A stretch of 64,000 nt of DNA. It comes from Pseudobacter sp. (GTDB taxonomy: Bacteria > Bacteroidota > Bacteroidia > Chitinophagales > Chitinophagaceae). The position numbers and the translations under genes were made by a program. The notes beneath the pieces are model-generated. The model was not told the origin of the DNA, did no database searches, and worked only from the letters and a program-made list of their open reading frames with translations. The stretch is from the NCBI GenBank assembly GCA_017849455.1, contig JAFIGX010000024.1, positions 682,001 through 746,000 of the forward strand, read 5' to 3'. Positions 9,111 through 17,746 of the stretch are shown one piece after another (position 1 is the stretch's first letter; each line of letters begins with the position of its first letter).

Positions 9111-10268
9111 TCAGGATTTGATCAATAACCCGATGGCAGCAGCGATCAGTATGATGAAAGGCTCCTTGATCTTTCTATTCATGAAAAGGGCTACGATCAC
9201 GGCGGCACAGATCAGTACAGTGGTTAGGTCATGGATACTGCGCTTCCCCAAAACCACCACAGCACCGGCAATAGCGCCGATAGCCGCTGCGGTGATGCCG
9301 TCGACAAATATTTTTATTCCCGGCCTTTTCCCATATTTTTTAAAGTAAGGCGCCGGGATCACAGTGAACAGATAGCAGGGAAAGAAGGTTGCAAAGGCTG
9401 CCACTGAGGCGCCGGAAAAACCAGCGGCCAGGAAGCCGATAAACCCTACCGTGATCACCACCGGTCCGGGCGTGATCATGGCCACCGCAACGGCGTCCAT
9501 AAATTCCTGCTCATTCAGCCAGCCGTATTCCTTCACTACGCCGCCATACAAGAAAGGCACGATCGCCAATCCACTCCCAAATACGAAAGCCCCGGCTTTG
9601 GCAAAAAATAAAAAAATGTCGTTCAGCCTTCCGGCATCATGCCCAATGCCGGCATTTACTTGTAACAATACAGGCAGGATGAATTGCGATGAATGCCTGG
9701 CCTTACGTTTAAGGTTACCTGCTGATCTTACCAGCCAGTAAAAGATCCCCGCACCAATAAATAGCCAGATATTTTCTGCTTCAGTGATGATGGTAGTGAT
9801 GGCTGCTACCAGGTAAATGAACCATAGGTATGGGTCCTTTCCGATCGACTTCTTCGTAAGCTTCCAGGCGCTTACTGTAATAATGCCGATCACGGATGCG
9901 CCGACACCATAGAATACGGCCTGCATCCAGCTAATGCCCTGGTAGCGTACATACGCATAGCCTAATGCAAGCACCATGATGAAGGATGGCAATACAAAAG
10001 CCAGTCCGACCAGTGTGGCGCCCAATAACCGGTAATGCACAAACCCGATATAGATCGCCAACTGGGCTGCCAGTGGGCCCGGCGCTAATTGTGATAAGGC
10101 CAGCCCCTCCCGGTAATCGTCTTCCGTGATCCATTTTCTATCTTCCACCAGGTCGCGGTGCATATAGCCTACCAATGCTACCGGTCCGCCAAAACCGATA
10201 GTTCCCAGTTTGAGGAAATAGCTGATCAGGCTCCTTAATCGATAGGGAGCGGCCATTGGTGATGACAT
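9111..10268 (-). CDS. chrA: ChrA-type chromate efflux transporter
   Basis: 385 residues with two homologous halves, as in long-chain CHR transporters. Half 1 carries GFGGPVALVGYM and APGPLAAQ; half 2 carries FGSGLAIVPFLYG and TPGPVVIT. Hydrophobic segments fit about ten transmembrane helices in the inner membrane. The family exports chromate (and possibly sulfate-like oxyanions) using the proton-motive force. The start at 10268 lies 15 bases after the stop of the DUF1259 lipoprotein gene, so the two are probably one operon. Substrate assignment comes from the family and has not been shown for this protein. Confidence 0.9.
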   Translation of the reverse strand: MSSPMAAPYRLRSLISYFLKLGTIGFGGPVALVGYMHRDLVEDRKWITEDDYREGLALSQLAPGPLAAQLAIYIGFVHYRLLGATLVGLAFVLPSFIMVLALGYAYVRYQGISWMQAVFYGVGASVIGIITVSAWKLTKKSIGKDPYLWFIYLVAAITTIITEAENIWLFIGAGIFYWLVRSAGNLKRKARHSSQFILPVLLQVNAGIGHDAGRLNDIFLFFAKAGAFVFGSGLAIVPFLYGGVVKEYGWLNEQEFMDAVAVAMITPGPVVITVGFIGFLAAGFSGASVAAFATFFPCYLFTVIPAPYFKKYGKRPGIKIFVDGITAAAIGAIAGAVVVLGKRSIHDLTTVLICAAVIVALFMNRKIKEPFIILIAAAIGLLIKS

Positions 10269-10283
10269 TATTATAATGAAGTG

Positions 10284-11258
10284 TTAGTGTTTTTTGCCTG
10301 CACCCGTTTGATTTAGTGCAGCTTTCAATCCATTTGCCAGTTTATCTGCGGGCCCAACGCCCCAGTAATGCAGGAAGTATATGCGTGGTTGTTCGTGTAC
10401 CATGTGGTTATGTACTGCCACTACTTCGATCCCATTTTCAACAAGCGCTTTGATCACAGGTTCTACTTCGCTTGCCAGAATGGTGAAATCCCCTGCCACT
10501 GCGGCCTTTTCGGGCGTTCCCTGCCAGGCTGCCCAGGTATTGAATCCGGCAAAGCTGCTGACTGGTATGCCATGCTCCTGCAAGGGCACATCGGGCCGGC
10601 CGATAGTATATTTATATACGCCTTTATTGAATTCTCCTTTATAGCCGATGATGGAATCCAGCAAAGGAATGTTGATAGTATTGACAACACTGTCTGCTTT
10701 GCTTTCTTTCGGGTCATGTCCTCTTGTTTCTTTTACCTTATCGAAGATCGCTTTTACCCCGGATGCTAATTTTTCAAGGCGGCCGTTGCCGTCGATATGC
10801 ATATACATTACGTTGGGCCGGTTACGCACGAAATGATTATGGATAGCTGTGATGGCGAATCCCTGCCGTACAACTTCCTGCTGAACGGGGGCCAGGTCGG
10901 TTTCAGTCAATACGACATCTCCCATCACCATGGCGCTATCTGCGCAGGGAGTAAAGCATGTCCAACTGCCAAGCCCCATGGCCGGAATAATTTTAAACCC
11001 GTCCACCACGATCTTCAGGTCGTGCTGCGGAACGGTGATCTTGTATTCGCCGTTTTTCTCCGTGCCTTTCATGCCCGTGATCTGTTCTATCATGGCTACG
11101 TTCAACTTGCTGCTTCCGGGCGGGCATGAAATAGTATTGGAATCATTCTTCATCCCGGAAACAGTAGATGGCGCATTTTTTGTTGGTTGCTGGCAGGCAA
11201 ACAATGCGCCAATGGCAAGAACCATGAAGGTGATACGGCTGTTCATTGTATTATTCAT
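10284..11258 (-). CDS. DUF1259 (LppY/LpqO-type) lipoprotein with two copies of the domain
   Basis: About 324 residues from the ATG at 11258; the ATG at 11246 is also possible, and the longer frame to 11309 adds an unlikely leader. The signal sequence ends in a lipobox (IGALFACQQ). Two DUF1259 repeats follow, each with paired histidines in AIHNHFV and AVHNHMV and the partner motif YMHIDG or FLHYWG. The repeated HNH/H arrangement looks like a metal site, but the family has no settled function. It sits directly upstream of chrA on the same strand, so a role in oxyanion or oxidative stress is plausible by association only. Confidence 0.8.
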   Translation of the reverse strand: MNNTMNSRITFMVLAIGALFACQQPTKNAPSTVSGMKNDSNTISCPPGSSKLNVAMIEQITGMKGTEKNGEYKITVPQHDLKIVVDGFKIIPAMGLGSWTCFTPCADSAMVMGDVVLTETDLAPVQQEVVRQGFAITAIHNHFVRNRPNVMYMHIDGNGRLEKLASGVKAIFDKVKETRGHDPKESKADSVVNTINIPLLDSIIGYKGEFNKGVYKYTIGRPDVPLQEHGIPVSSFAGFNTWAAWQGTPEKAAVAGDFTILASEVEPVIKALVENGIEVVAVHNHMVHEQPRIYFLHYWGVGPADKLANGLKAALNQTGAGKKH

Positions 11259-11519
11259 GTTTATGGCTTTGAAGGCAGGGGTAGGTCGCTGATCCTCGTC
11301 CAGGTGCAATACTATTCAAAAACTCAGTCCAAAAATAGAACAGAAATTACTGTTTGGGATAGGATTTACCTTTTTTCCGTTCTTTTTTAGTGAGGTCAGC
11401 GTTACCAATGTACGGTCATTGCCAGGAAAAAGTTGCCTCATTTTTTTTTCAGCGATGAATACTTATATTCACGATGCCATTTTACATCTATTAAGCCATT
11501 GCATTACTAAAACCATTGT

Positions 11520-12746
11520 ATGCGTTCAGCAATAACCATTATTTTGCTCTTCCTTGGTCCTGTTTTTTTATTGGGAGCGAAGCAACAAAGCAAACAAATG
11601 TCTGCTATTCCTTACGGAAAACAGATCATGACCGGCGCCGATCAAACTGAAAAGTACCTGCCATATCTGAAAGGGAAAAGGGTAGCGATCATGGCGAACC
11701 CTACTTCCATTATTGGCCGGAAGCACCTGGTAGACAGCCTGATGGCACTGGGCGTAACGATCGTGAAAGTATTCGGGCCCGAACATGGCTTCAGGGGCAA
11801 TGCCAGTGCAGGCGTGCATGTAAAGGATGAGATCGACACTGCAACGGGGATACCGGTCATCTCTTTATATGGCACAAAGAATAAACCTACGAAAGAAGAC
11901 CTCTCGAACGTAGATCTCCTGATCTATGACCTGCAGGATGTAGGCTGCCGTTTCTATACCAATATCAATGCGTTGGCAAGATTGATGGAAGCCTGTGCTG
12001 AAAGTAATAAAGAAATGCTGATCCTTGACCGCCCCAATCCCAATGGATATTTGATCGACGGGCCTGTACTGGACATGAAGTACAGATCGGGCATTGGCAT
12101 GTTCCCCATCCCTATGTCGCATGGGCTTACCATCGGTGAGTTCGCGCAAATGGTCAATGGAGAAGGCTGGCTCGCCAATAAGGTGAAATGCCGGATCAAA
12201 ATAATTCCTGTAGCGAACTATGATCATGACATGCCTTATATTTTGCCGGTAAAGCCATCGCCCAACCTGAACACACAGCAGGCGATCATGCTGTATCCTT
12301 CCACCTGTATGTTCGAAGGCATTTATCTCAATCATGGCCGGGGCACTTATTTTCCATTCACTGTTATTGGGAGCCCGGACCTGAAAGGCAAATTCTCGTT
12401 TTCTTATACACCCATATCGATTAAAGGGATGTCCGAAACACCATTGTTCATGGACCAGGTCTGCTACGGGCTCGATCTGCGGCACTACGATATCAACCTG
12501 TTGCGCAAAAGCAAACAGATCAACCTGCAATGGATCATTGAATTATATAAAGCGCATCCGCATAAGGAAAAATTCTTTGATTCCAAACTGAGCAAGGAAA
12601 TGGGCACTATCGAAAAGCTGATCGGGTCCGGTGAATTCAGACAACAGATCATGGAAGGGAAAACGGAAAAAGAGATCAGGGCAAGTTGGGAGCCAAGTTT
12701 GAAGGAATATAAGCTGATGCGAAAAAAATATTTACTCTATCCATAA
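11520..12746 (+). CDS. namZ: NamZ-type exo-beta-N-acetylmuramidase (DUF1343, GH171)
   Basis: 408 residues with a cleavable signal peptide (about 1-20). The Rossmann-like N-terminal domain carries FGPEHGFRG (85-93), the signature of the DUF1343/NamZ family, whose glutamate and histidine are implicated in catalysis. Further family blocks are YDLQDVGCRFYT, DRPNPNG and PMSHGLTIGE. NamZ enzymes release terminal N-acetylmuramic acid from peptidoglycan fragments in the periplasm for recycling. Family length is about 400 residues, so the gene is complete. The preceding 261 bases (11259-11519) are AT-rich and non-coding with no clear motif. The gene is convergent with the haem-binding protein and appears monocistronic. 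Confidence 0.88.
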   Translation: MRSAITIILLFLGPVFLLGAKQQSKQMSAIPYGKQIMTGADQTEKYLPYLKGKRVAIMANPTSIIGRKHLVDSLMALGVTIVKVFGPEHGFRGNASAGVHVKDEIDTATGIPVISLYGTKNKPTKEDLSNVDLLIYDLQDVGCRFYTNINALARLMEACAESNKEMLILDRPNPNGYLIDGPVLDMKYRSGIGMFPIPMSHGLTIGEFAQMVNGEGWLANKVKCRIKIIPVANYDHDMPYILPVKPSPNLNTQQAIMLYPSTCMFEGIYLNHGRGTYFPFTVIGSPDLKGKFSFSYTPISIKGMSETPLFMDQVCYGLDLRHYDINLLRKSKQINLQWIIELYKAHPHKEKFFDSKLSKEMGTIEKLIGSGEFRQQIMEGKTEKEIRASWEPSLKEYKLMRKKYLLYP

Positions 12747-12790
12747 GGCAGCGCCAATATATTCCCTGCTGGTAACAAATACAAGCATTT

Positions 12791-13255
12791 TCATGGCGAT
12801 CTCATTGAATCCAGCGTTTGCCCGATCCAGTTCAATAAGGCAGTTTTCTGCGGATCCGTCAACCTTGCATCCTTGTGCAGCAGGGCATAGGATGATAAAG
12901 GCATTTTGCCGTCTTTGATTTGTTCTGCCATTGCCCGCAATTTGCTGCGCTTCCTTTTGGATGGGTAAAGGCCGAATTCATGAAAGTTCAGTTCCTCTTT
13001 TCCATGCCTGATATGTTTGTTGAGGTATAATCCTACCGGCTGAATATTGGTATACCACGGATAATGCGTGTTGTTGCTATGGCAGTCATAGCAAGCTGCC
13101 TGCAATACGGACAGTACTTCCGGCGGAACGGAATAAACCTTGGCGAGATCAGCATCATATTGCTGTGTGCTTATATTTCTTTTGGGCCGGATGAACTGTA
13201 TGAGCAGGAACACGGCCAAAACGGCGAGGAAGAATATTTTAACAATGCGGCGCAT
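12791..13255 (-). CDS. Small membrane-anchored haem-binding (CxxCH) protein
   Basis: 154 residues. An N-terminal transmembrane anchor (about 5-22) is followed by one c-type haem motif, AACYDCHSN (Cys55, Cys58, His59). The downstream blocks THYPWYTNIQPVG and HGKEELNFHEF are typical of the Haem_bd family (PF14376) common in Bacteroidota. It should face the periplasm and may carry electrons or sense redox state; no specific partner is visible. It follows the Cus operon on the same strand after a 134-base gap that contains a long hairpin, so it is probably a separate unit. Confidence 0.88.
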   Translation of the reverse strand: MRRIVKIFFLAVLAVFLLIQFIRPKRNISTQQYDADLAKVYSVPPEVLSVLQAACYDCHSNNTHYPWYTNIQPVGLYLNKHIRHGKEELNFHEFGLYPSKRKRSKLRAMAEQIKDGKMPLSSYALLHKDARLTDPQKTALLNWIGQTLDSMRSP

Positions 13256-13314
13256 AGAGTATACTTTCCGGTGTTTCAGGTAAGATTTTGGCTATAGATA
13301 TTTAGAATTGCATG

Positions 13315-13363
13315 CAGAGGCGCAGGGCACGCGGAGAGGATATCTGTATGCCTTGCGCCTCTG
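13315..13363. repeat. Long hairpin of the CGCAGAGG-type intergenic repeat
   Basis: Arms 13315-13329 and 13349-13363 pair over 15 positions with a single G-U (or A-C) exception; the loop is 19 bases. The arms contain CAGAGGCGCAGGG and the loop GCGGAGAGG, which resembles the GCAGAGG-type periodic intergenic repeats seen in several phyla. It lies 26 bases past the stop of the DUF3347 gene. No T-tract follows on the minus strand, so a simple terminator is unlikely; mRNA stabilisation or a REP-like origin is possible. Confidence 0.6.
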
Positions 13364-13389
13364 AGCGAAAATTATCAACGCCGGTCTAA

Positions 13390-14022
13390 TTACTGTTTGA
13401 TAGATTCCTCTATCGTACCGCATGTTGCCATGGAAGCGCCCATATATGGATTTTTGATCTCTTTCACTTCACTCAGCCACATAGCGCCTTTGTTCTCATT
13501 GGCCATTGGGCAATGATCATGATATAAAGTACGCCCGCCACCGAATGCTTTTACCAGCGCATACATATCTTCACTCATCGAAACGAAATGCTCACGCTGG
13601 TGTTTGATCGTTCCGGCGCTTTTGCCGATGTGTTCAGCATGTTCTTTCAGGTCAGCTTCATTTTCTTCGAATATTTTTTTCTGTTCTGCGGTCAGTCCCG
13701 ATTTATCGAAACCTGTCAGTGCTTTGTACATTTCTTTTGCGCCGTCGGCTGTTTCCTGGGCATTATCGCTTGCCAGGCCGTTCTTGACTTGTAGATAACG
13801 GTCCACAAGGTTTTTCATGGAAACCGTTGCTTTCGCATCTATGGAACTGAATTGAGGGGCCCTTTGACTGAAAGACTGCTCATTGGGTGTGCTGGCGTGT
13901 TGAGTGGTATCGGGAGATTTTGCAGCAGGGGCCTGTGTTTCTGCGGTTTTATTGTTCCCATCGTTACAGGCTGCCAGTGTAATGCTCCCGATGATGATGC
14001 ACGAAATAAAGAAATGTTTCAT
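13390..14022 (-). CDS. DUF3347 lipoprotein of the copper-efflux operon
   Basis: 210 residues with a lipobox (ITLAACND, Cys19) and a Ser/Thr/Pro/Gln-rich linker. A four-helix DUF3347 domain follows (about 65-155), then the characteristic C-terminal block with HDHCPMANENKGAMWLS and ATCGTIEE. The His/Cys/Met content of HDHCPM and the second cysteine suggests soft-metal binding, as expected for a copper or silver chaperone or buffer. It lies 52 bases after the CusB-like gene on the same strand and is probably the last gene of the efflux operon, taking the place of CusF, which I do not see here. Confidence 0.85.
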   Translation of the reverse strand: MKHFFISCIIIGSITLAACNDGNNKTAETQAPAAKSPDTTQHASTPNEQSFSQRAPQFSSIDAKATVSMKNLVDRYLQVKNGLASDNAQETADGAKEMYKALTGFDKSGLTAEQKKIFEENEADLKEHAEHIGKSAGTIKHQREHFVSMSEDMYALVKAFGGGRTLYHDHCPMANENKGAMWLSEVKEIKNPYMGASMATCGTIEESIKQ

Positions 14023-14074
14023 TTGTTTGATTTTTGAATTTAAATGTTGAAATAGGCTGTTGTGATCGCTACTG

Positions 14075-15289
14075 CTAGGAATGTTGATGGCCCGCCATCG
14101 GATTGCTTCCTTTTTTCAGGATGTATTCACTATATAACAGGTATGCTCCTGTTGCCACTACTTTTTCACCGGCCTCGATACCTTCCCTGATCTCCACCAT
14201 ATCGAAATTCTCCAAGCCTGTTTTCACCATGCGTGGTTTGAATTTCCCTTTGTCCGTCTCGATCCATACATGCGAACCATTACCATCCCTGATAACGGCA
14301 TCAACGGGCACACTGATCACGTTCCCTTTACTTTGAACAGGCAGATAGATGGTTGCCTGCTGACCCGGCTGCCATCGATCATGCTGATTGGGAATAGTGC
14401 CGCGCACCTGCATCAGTTGGCTGCCGGTTTGTAAAGCAGGGTTGATGAATTGAATGGTCATATTCCGTGGCTCATTTTCGTAACCGGCCACTATCACTTT
14501 TACCGATTGACCAACATGAATGGCTGAAATTTCTGCTGGATAAAGATCAGCCTCTACCCATAGCTGGCCATATCCTTCCAGCTTCATAATACTGTTGCCT
14601 TCGCTCACATATTGACCTTCGGATACAGACAGTTCAGCTACCACTCCGGCCATGGGTGCATAATAGGTGATGAAAGGATCTGTTTTTGTCGATTGCAACA
14701 GTTGCTCCAACTGCGCATCCGACTGATCGTACAATTTCAATTTCTGGCGGGCCGCTTTCCCGATCTGCTGAAAGCGGGCGTCATCCGGGAATTCCCTGGC
14801 CTGTGCTGCCGCCAATAAATATTCCTGCTGAAGCGTAGCCAGTTGTTCCGAATATATTCTGTACAAAGCCTGCCCCTTTTTGATCGCTACACCTGTTTCC
14901 TTCACATACAATGTTTCGATCCGTCCAGGCACACGGCTCGAAATAACAGCGCTTTGTGCGGGATCGGTAGCCAGCCGGCCATTCAGCAGTTTGTTGTTCG
15001 ACAAAATGCCCGTACCGGCAGTGATGACGGTGATATTGGCGAGGCCCATCTGGCTTTCGCCCAGTGTCAGTGACAGGTCTTCCTTGTTTTTATCGAAAGG
15101 CACCAGGTCCATTCCGCAGATAGGGCAGGCGCCTGGCTTATCCTGCACGATCTGTGGATGCATCGAACAGGTATAGGTTTGGATATTCGCAGCGGCCTCT
15201 TTTTTATCACCTTCTTTGCACGCTGTCAGCAGAAGGGCAGGCATCAGGGAAACCATGAAGGCGGCTTGTATGAATTTTTTTCTTTCCAT
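14075..15289 (-). CDS. cusB: RND efflux periplasmic adaptor (CusB type) with heavy-metal-binding domain
   Basis: 404 residues. A lipobox (ALLLTACKE) is followed by the zinc-ribbon-like heavy-metal domain YTCSMHPQ ... GACPICGMDL (Cys41, His44, Cys55, Cys58). Barrel-sandwich, alpha-hairpin and beta-barrel regions of a membrane-fusion protein come next (SRVPGRIETLYVKETGVAIKKG, then APMAGVVAEL). It links the inner-membrane CusA pump to the outer-membrane channel and passes Cu(I)/Ag(I). Its start codon overlaps the stop of the preceding adaptor as TGATG, which implies translational coupling. Two adaptors in series are encoded for a single pump. Confidence 0.9.
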   Translation of the reverse strand: MERKKFIQAAFMVSLMPALLLTACKEGDKKEAAANIQTYTCSMHPQIVQDKPGACPICGMDLVPFDKNKEDLSLTLGESQMGLANITVITAGTGILSNNKLLNGRLATDPAQSAVISSRVPGRIETLYVKETGVAIKKGQALYRIYSEQLATLQQEYLLAAAQAREFPDDARFQQIGKAARQKLKLYDQSDAQLEQLLQSTKTDPFITYYAPMAGVVAELSVSEGQYVSEGNSIMKLEGYGQLWVEADLYPAEISAIHVGQSVKVIVAGYENEPRNMTIQFINPALQTGSQLMQVRGTIPNQHDRWQPGQQATIYLPVQSKGNVISVPVDAVIRDGNGSHVWIETDKGKFKPRMVKTGLENFDMVEIREGIEAGEKVVATGAYLLYSEYILKKGSNPMAGHQHS

Positions 15290-16515
15290 CAGTCCTGGGT
15301 GGTTTTAGTTGTTCTGATAAAACTTTCGCTATCCACGAGGTATGCTGCATTCGATGCGATCTGCCAGCCTGTAATGTCGGTACTGATCTGTACCATTCCT
15401 TCCGCCTCTATGCCGGCTTTTACTTCCATAGGGATATAGAGGTCTTTTTCCTTTTTGAAAATGATAGTTCTGTTACCAGATCTCCATACGGCCTGCCCTG
15501 GCAGGTACCAGCCGCGGACATCATCGAGGAGAAGCGTGGCTGTGAGGAATTGCCCAACGGGGAGATTCTTATTGTCGAGGTATATTCTACCTACCATAAA
15601 ATTCTGCCCATTCCGGAATACAGGTTCAATTAAACCGATCCTGCCGGATTGCGAAACATCCCTGTTCTGTGTTGGATAGAAGCGGAGTTCCTGCCCACGC
15701 CTGATCAGCGACGCCAGTTGTTGGGGAAATGAGAATTCGGCGATAAGATCATCTGCCTCATAGATGGTAAACAATGATTGCCCGGCGCTTACATACTGAC
15801 CCTCCCTGATCATCACCTGTGTATTGGCAGAAGCAGCCCGAGCCTGTGTTGCTGGTGTGGCGCCGCCTCCGTCCATACTCCCCATGCCACCGCTTCCGGA
15901 GGGACTGGAAGGTGGCGTGGCTGCAGGCAGGGCAACACCTGTGGTTGCCAGGGATTTCTCCAGTATGTATCCATTGGCGTTACTGTATACAGGCACACGA
16001 TAGAACACTTCACCGGTCTTCAACACCTGTTCAACCTGCGACGGCTGCATCCCGAGTAGTATCAATCTTTGTTTTGCCCTTTCCGCCATTCCATCATTTT
16101 CTTTGGCAACCAATAATAACTCCCTTTGTGCAGCCACGAGGTCTGGCGAATAGATCTCCATGATCAATTGCCCGTTCCTTACCGGCTGAAAATTATATTT
16201 GATCAATAGCCGTTCGATGCGGCCACCGATCCTGCTGGCGATACTGGTCTGCCGGCGCGTATCATAGGTTACCACACCATTGACCTCTACCCAAAAACTG
16301 CGGCGACCACTATCGGCGACAATGGCTGAAATGCCGGACACTACCTGCGCATTCACCGGACGGGTCAAACGGGCGGTAATGCTGTCGATCGTGTTTACCT
16401 GGTGAGCGCCAGGATGGGCTGCAGGCGCCTCCTTCTTATTGGAACGGCAGGCAGCCATGCCTGTGAGCGCTATAGAAGCGATCAGTAATATTTTAGCGAA
16501 ATAATTGTTTTTCAT
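15289..16515 (-). CDS. Second RND efflux periplasmic adaptor (CusB-like lipoprotein)
   Basis: 408 residues with lipobox LTGMAACRS. Adaptor features are the N-terminal strand region ending SRIGGRIERLLI, a helical hairpin (LVAAQRELLLVAKEN) and a barrel region with MIREGQYVSAGQSLF. There is no N-terminal cysteine-rich metal domain, unlike its downstream partner. A Gly/Ser/Pro/Met-rich insert (about residues 203-224) lies in the lipoyl region, where methionines could take part in metal transfer. It overlaps the TolC gene by 23 bases and the next adaptor by 1 base (TGATG). The two adaptors may assemble as a mixed hexamer, or one may be specialised for metal capture; this is inference. Confidence 0.87.
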   Translation of the reverse strand: MKNNYFAKILLIASIALTGMAACRSNKKEAPAAHPGAHQVNTIDSITARLTRPVNAQVVSGISAIVADSGRRSFWVEVNGVVTYDTRRQTSIASRIGGRIERLLIKYNFQPVRNGQLIMEIYSPDLVAAQRELLLVAKENDGMAERAKQRLILLGMQPSQVEQVLKTGEVFYRVPVYSNANGYILEKSLATTGVALPAATPPSSPSGSGGMGSMDGGGATPATQARAASANTQVMIREGQYVSAGQSLFTIYEADDLIAEFSFPQQLASLIRRGQELRFYPTQNRDVSQSGRIGLIEPVFRNGQNFMVGRIYLDNKNLPVGQFLTATLLLDDVRGWYLPGQAVWRSGNRTIIFKKEKDLYIPMEVKAGIEAEGMVQISTDITGWQIASNAAYLVDSESFIRTTKTTQD

Positions 16516-17746
16516 AATCGGCGATCATTTCGTAGAGTTTTAGTTTTTCATCCAGTACATTCATCTGCATCATGGTGAGCGCTTCCCAGGAATCGATCAC
16601 GTTGGCGAGCGACATCTTATTCTCCTGGTAATTCAGGAAGCTGGCATCCATGGTCTTTTGCAAGGCAGGGATGATCTTTTCCTCCATGGCATCGATCCTT
16701 TTTTGCATGGACTGGATCTCGAATTGCATTCCGTACAACATGCCCTGTGTTTCCTGCAGCATGGCCGCTCTTTCTTTCTCCATACCCTGAATACTCAGTT
16801 GCATCGCTTTGATCTCCGACTTATACATTTTCGACGACCAGGGAGCGATGGGGATACTGATCATGCCCATCACGCTGAAAGCGTTCGGCATCATATTGCT
16901 GAGGGGCGTCATGTGATCGAACCGGATGCGGAAGTCGGGTTTCTTTTCCTGTTTCATGCTTTCGATATTCAACTGCATGGAGCGGATACTTTCATTCATC
17001 TTTAAAATATCTTTCCTGTCGGTTGCAAGCGCAGCCGTATCATAAGATGCTGCCGCAATGAATGCAGGCCGGTAATTGGTGTCGATCCCGAAGGGTTGAT
17101 TGCCGGGCGCATTCATCAGGCTATTGAGCCATGCCCTTGCTTTGGCGATGGCGCCTTCCTGCATACGTATCATATTCCTGTTCTCTTCGATCCTTGCCGT
17201 TGCTTTGTACACGCCACCCAACTGCGATTGATTGTACGGATACCTGACCTCCTCGATCTTTTTCATGGTTACCATGATCTTTTCATTTTCCTGCAATACA
17301 CCGATACGTTGCTGTGCTATGAGCCAGTTGAAGTAAAGCCTTTTTGCCTGGGCTTTCAGATCATTCAAAGTGATATCCCTTGTTGCCCGCTCGATATTCC
17401 CCTGTGAGGCGATATACTTTTTCCGGGCATTCAGCTTGAGCGGATTGGGAATATCCTGTTCGATCTGGAACATCAGGTTGCCCTTGTCTCTTTCATCCAT
17501 GATCTTCTGACCGGGATAGGGTGTCATGAATGTACCTGCGCCAACCATCGGCGCCATCCATGATGTGGCGGCTTCCGCGCTGTACCGGTAGCTCTCTGCT
17601 TTCAGTCCATAGGATTGGAGCAGCACATTATTTTGCCCTATCCGCTCTATGATCGTGTCGAGCCGCAATACCGGCGCTTCCTGTGCGAGTGATGGCAATG
17701 GAGCTGCCGGCAAAAGCCATAGTATTATTCTAATGATTTGTTTCAT
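16493..17746 (-). CDS. cusC: TolC-family outer-membrane efflux channel (CusC type)
   Basis: 417 residues from the ATG at 17746, chosen over the frame-opening ATG at 17779 because a signal peptide (MKQIIRIILWLLPAAPLPSLA) begins there. Two long amphipathic helical repeats, rich in Glu, Lys, Gln and Met, are typical of TolC monomers; DIPNPLKLNARKKY resembles the OEP-family equatorial region. The periplasmic tunnel segment is unusually methionine-rich (SSKMYKSEIKAMQLSIQGM), consistent with a copper or silver path. It overlaps the CusA C-terminal frame by 17 bases and the downstream adaptor by 23 bases. Confidence 0.88.
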   Translation of the reverse strand: MKQIIRIILWLLPAAPLPSLAQEAPVLRLDTIIERIGQNNVLLQSYGLKAESYRYSAEAATSWMAPMVGAGTFMTPYPGQKIMDERDKGNLMFQIEQDIPNPLKLNARKKYIASQGNIERATRDITLNDLKAQAKRLYFNWLIAQQRIGVLQENEKIMVTMKKIEEVRYPYNQSQLGGVYKATARIEENRNMIRMQEGAIAKARAWLNSLMNAPGNQPFGIDTNYRPAFIAAASYDTAALATDRKDILKMNESIRSMQLNIESMKQEKKPDFRIRFDHMTPLSNMMPNAFSVMGMISIPIAPWSSKMYKSEIKAMQLSIQGMEKERAAMLQETQGMLYGMQFEIQSMQKRIDAMEEKIIPALQKTMDASFLNYQENKMSLANVIDSWEALTMMQMNVLDEKLKLYEMIADYEKQLFR

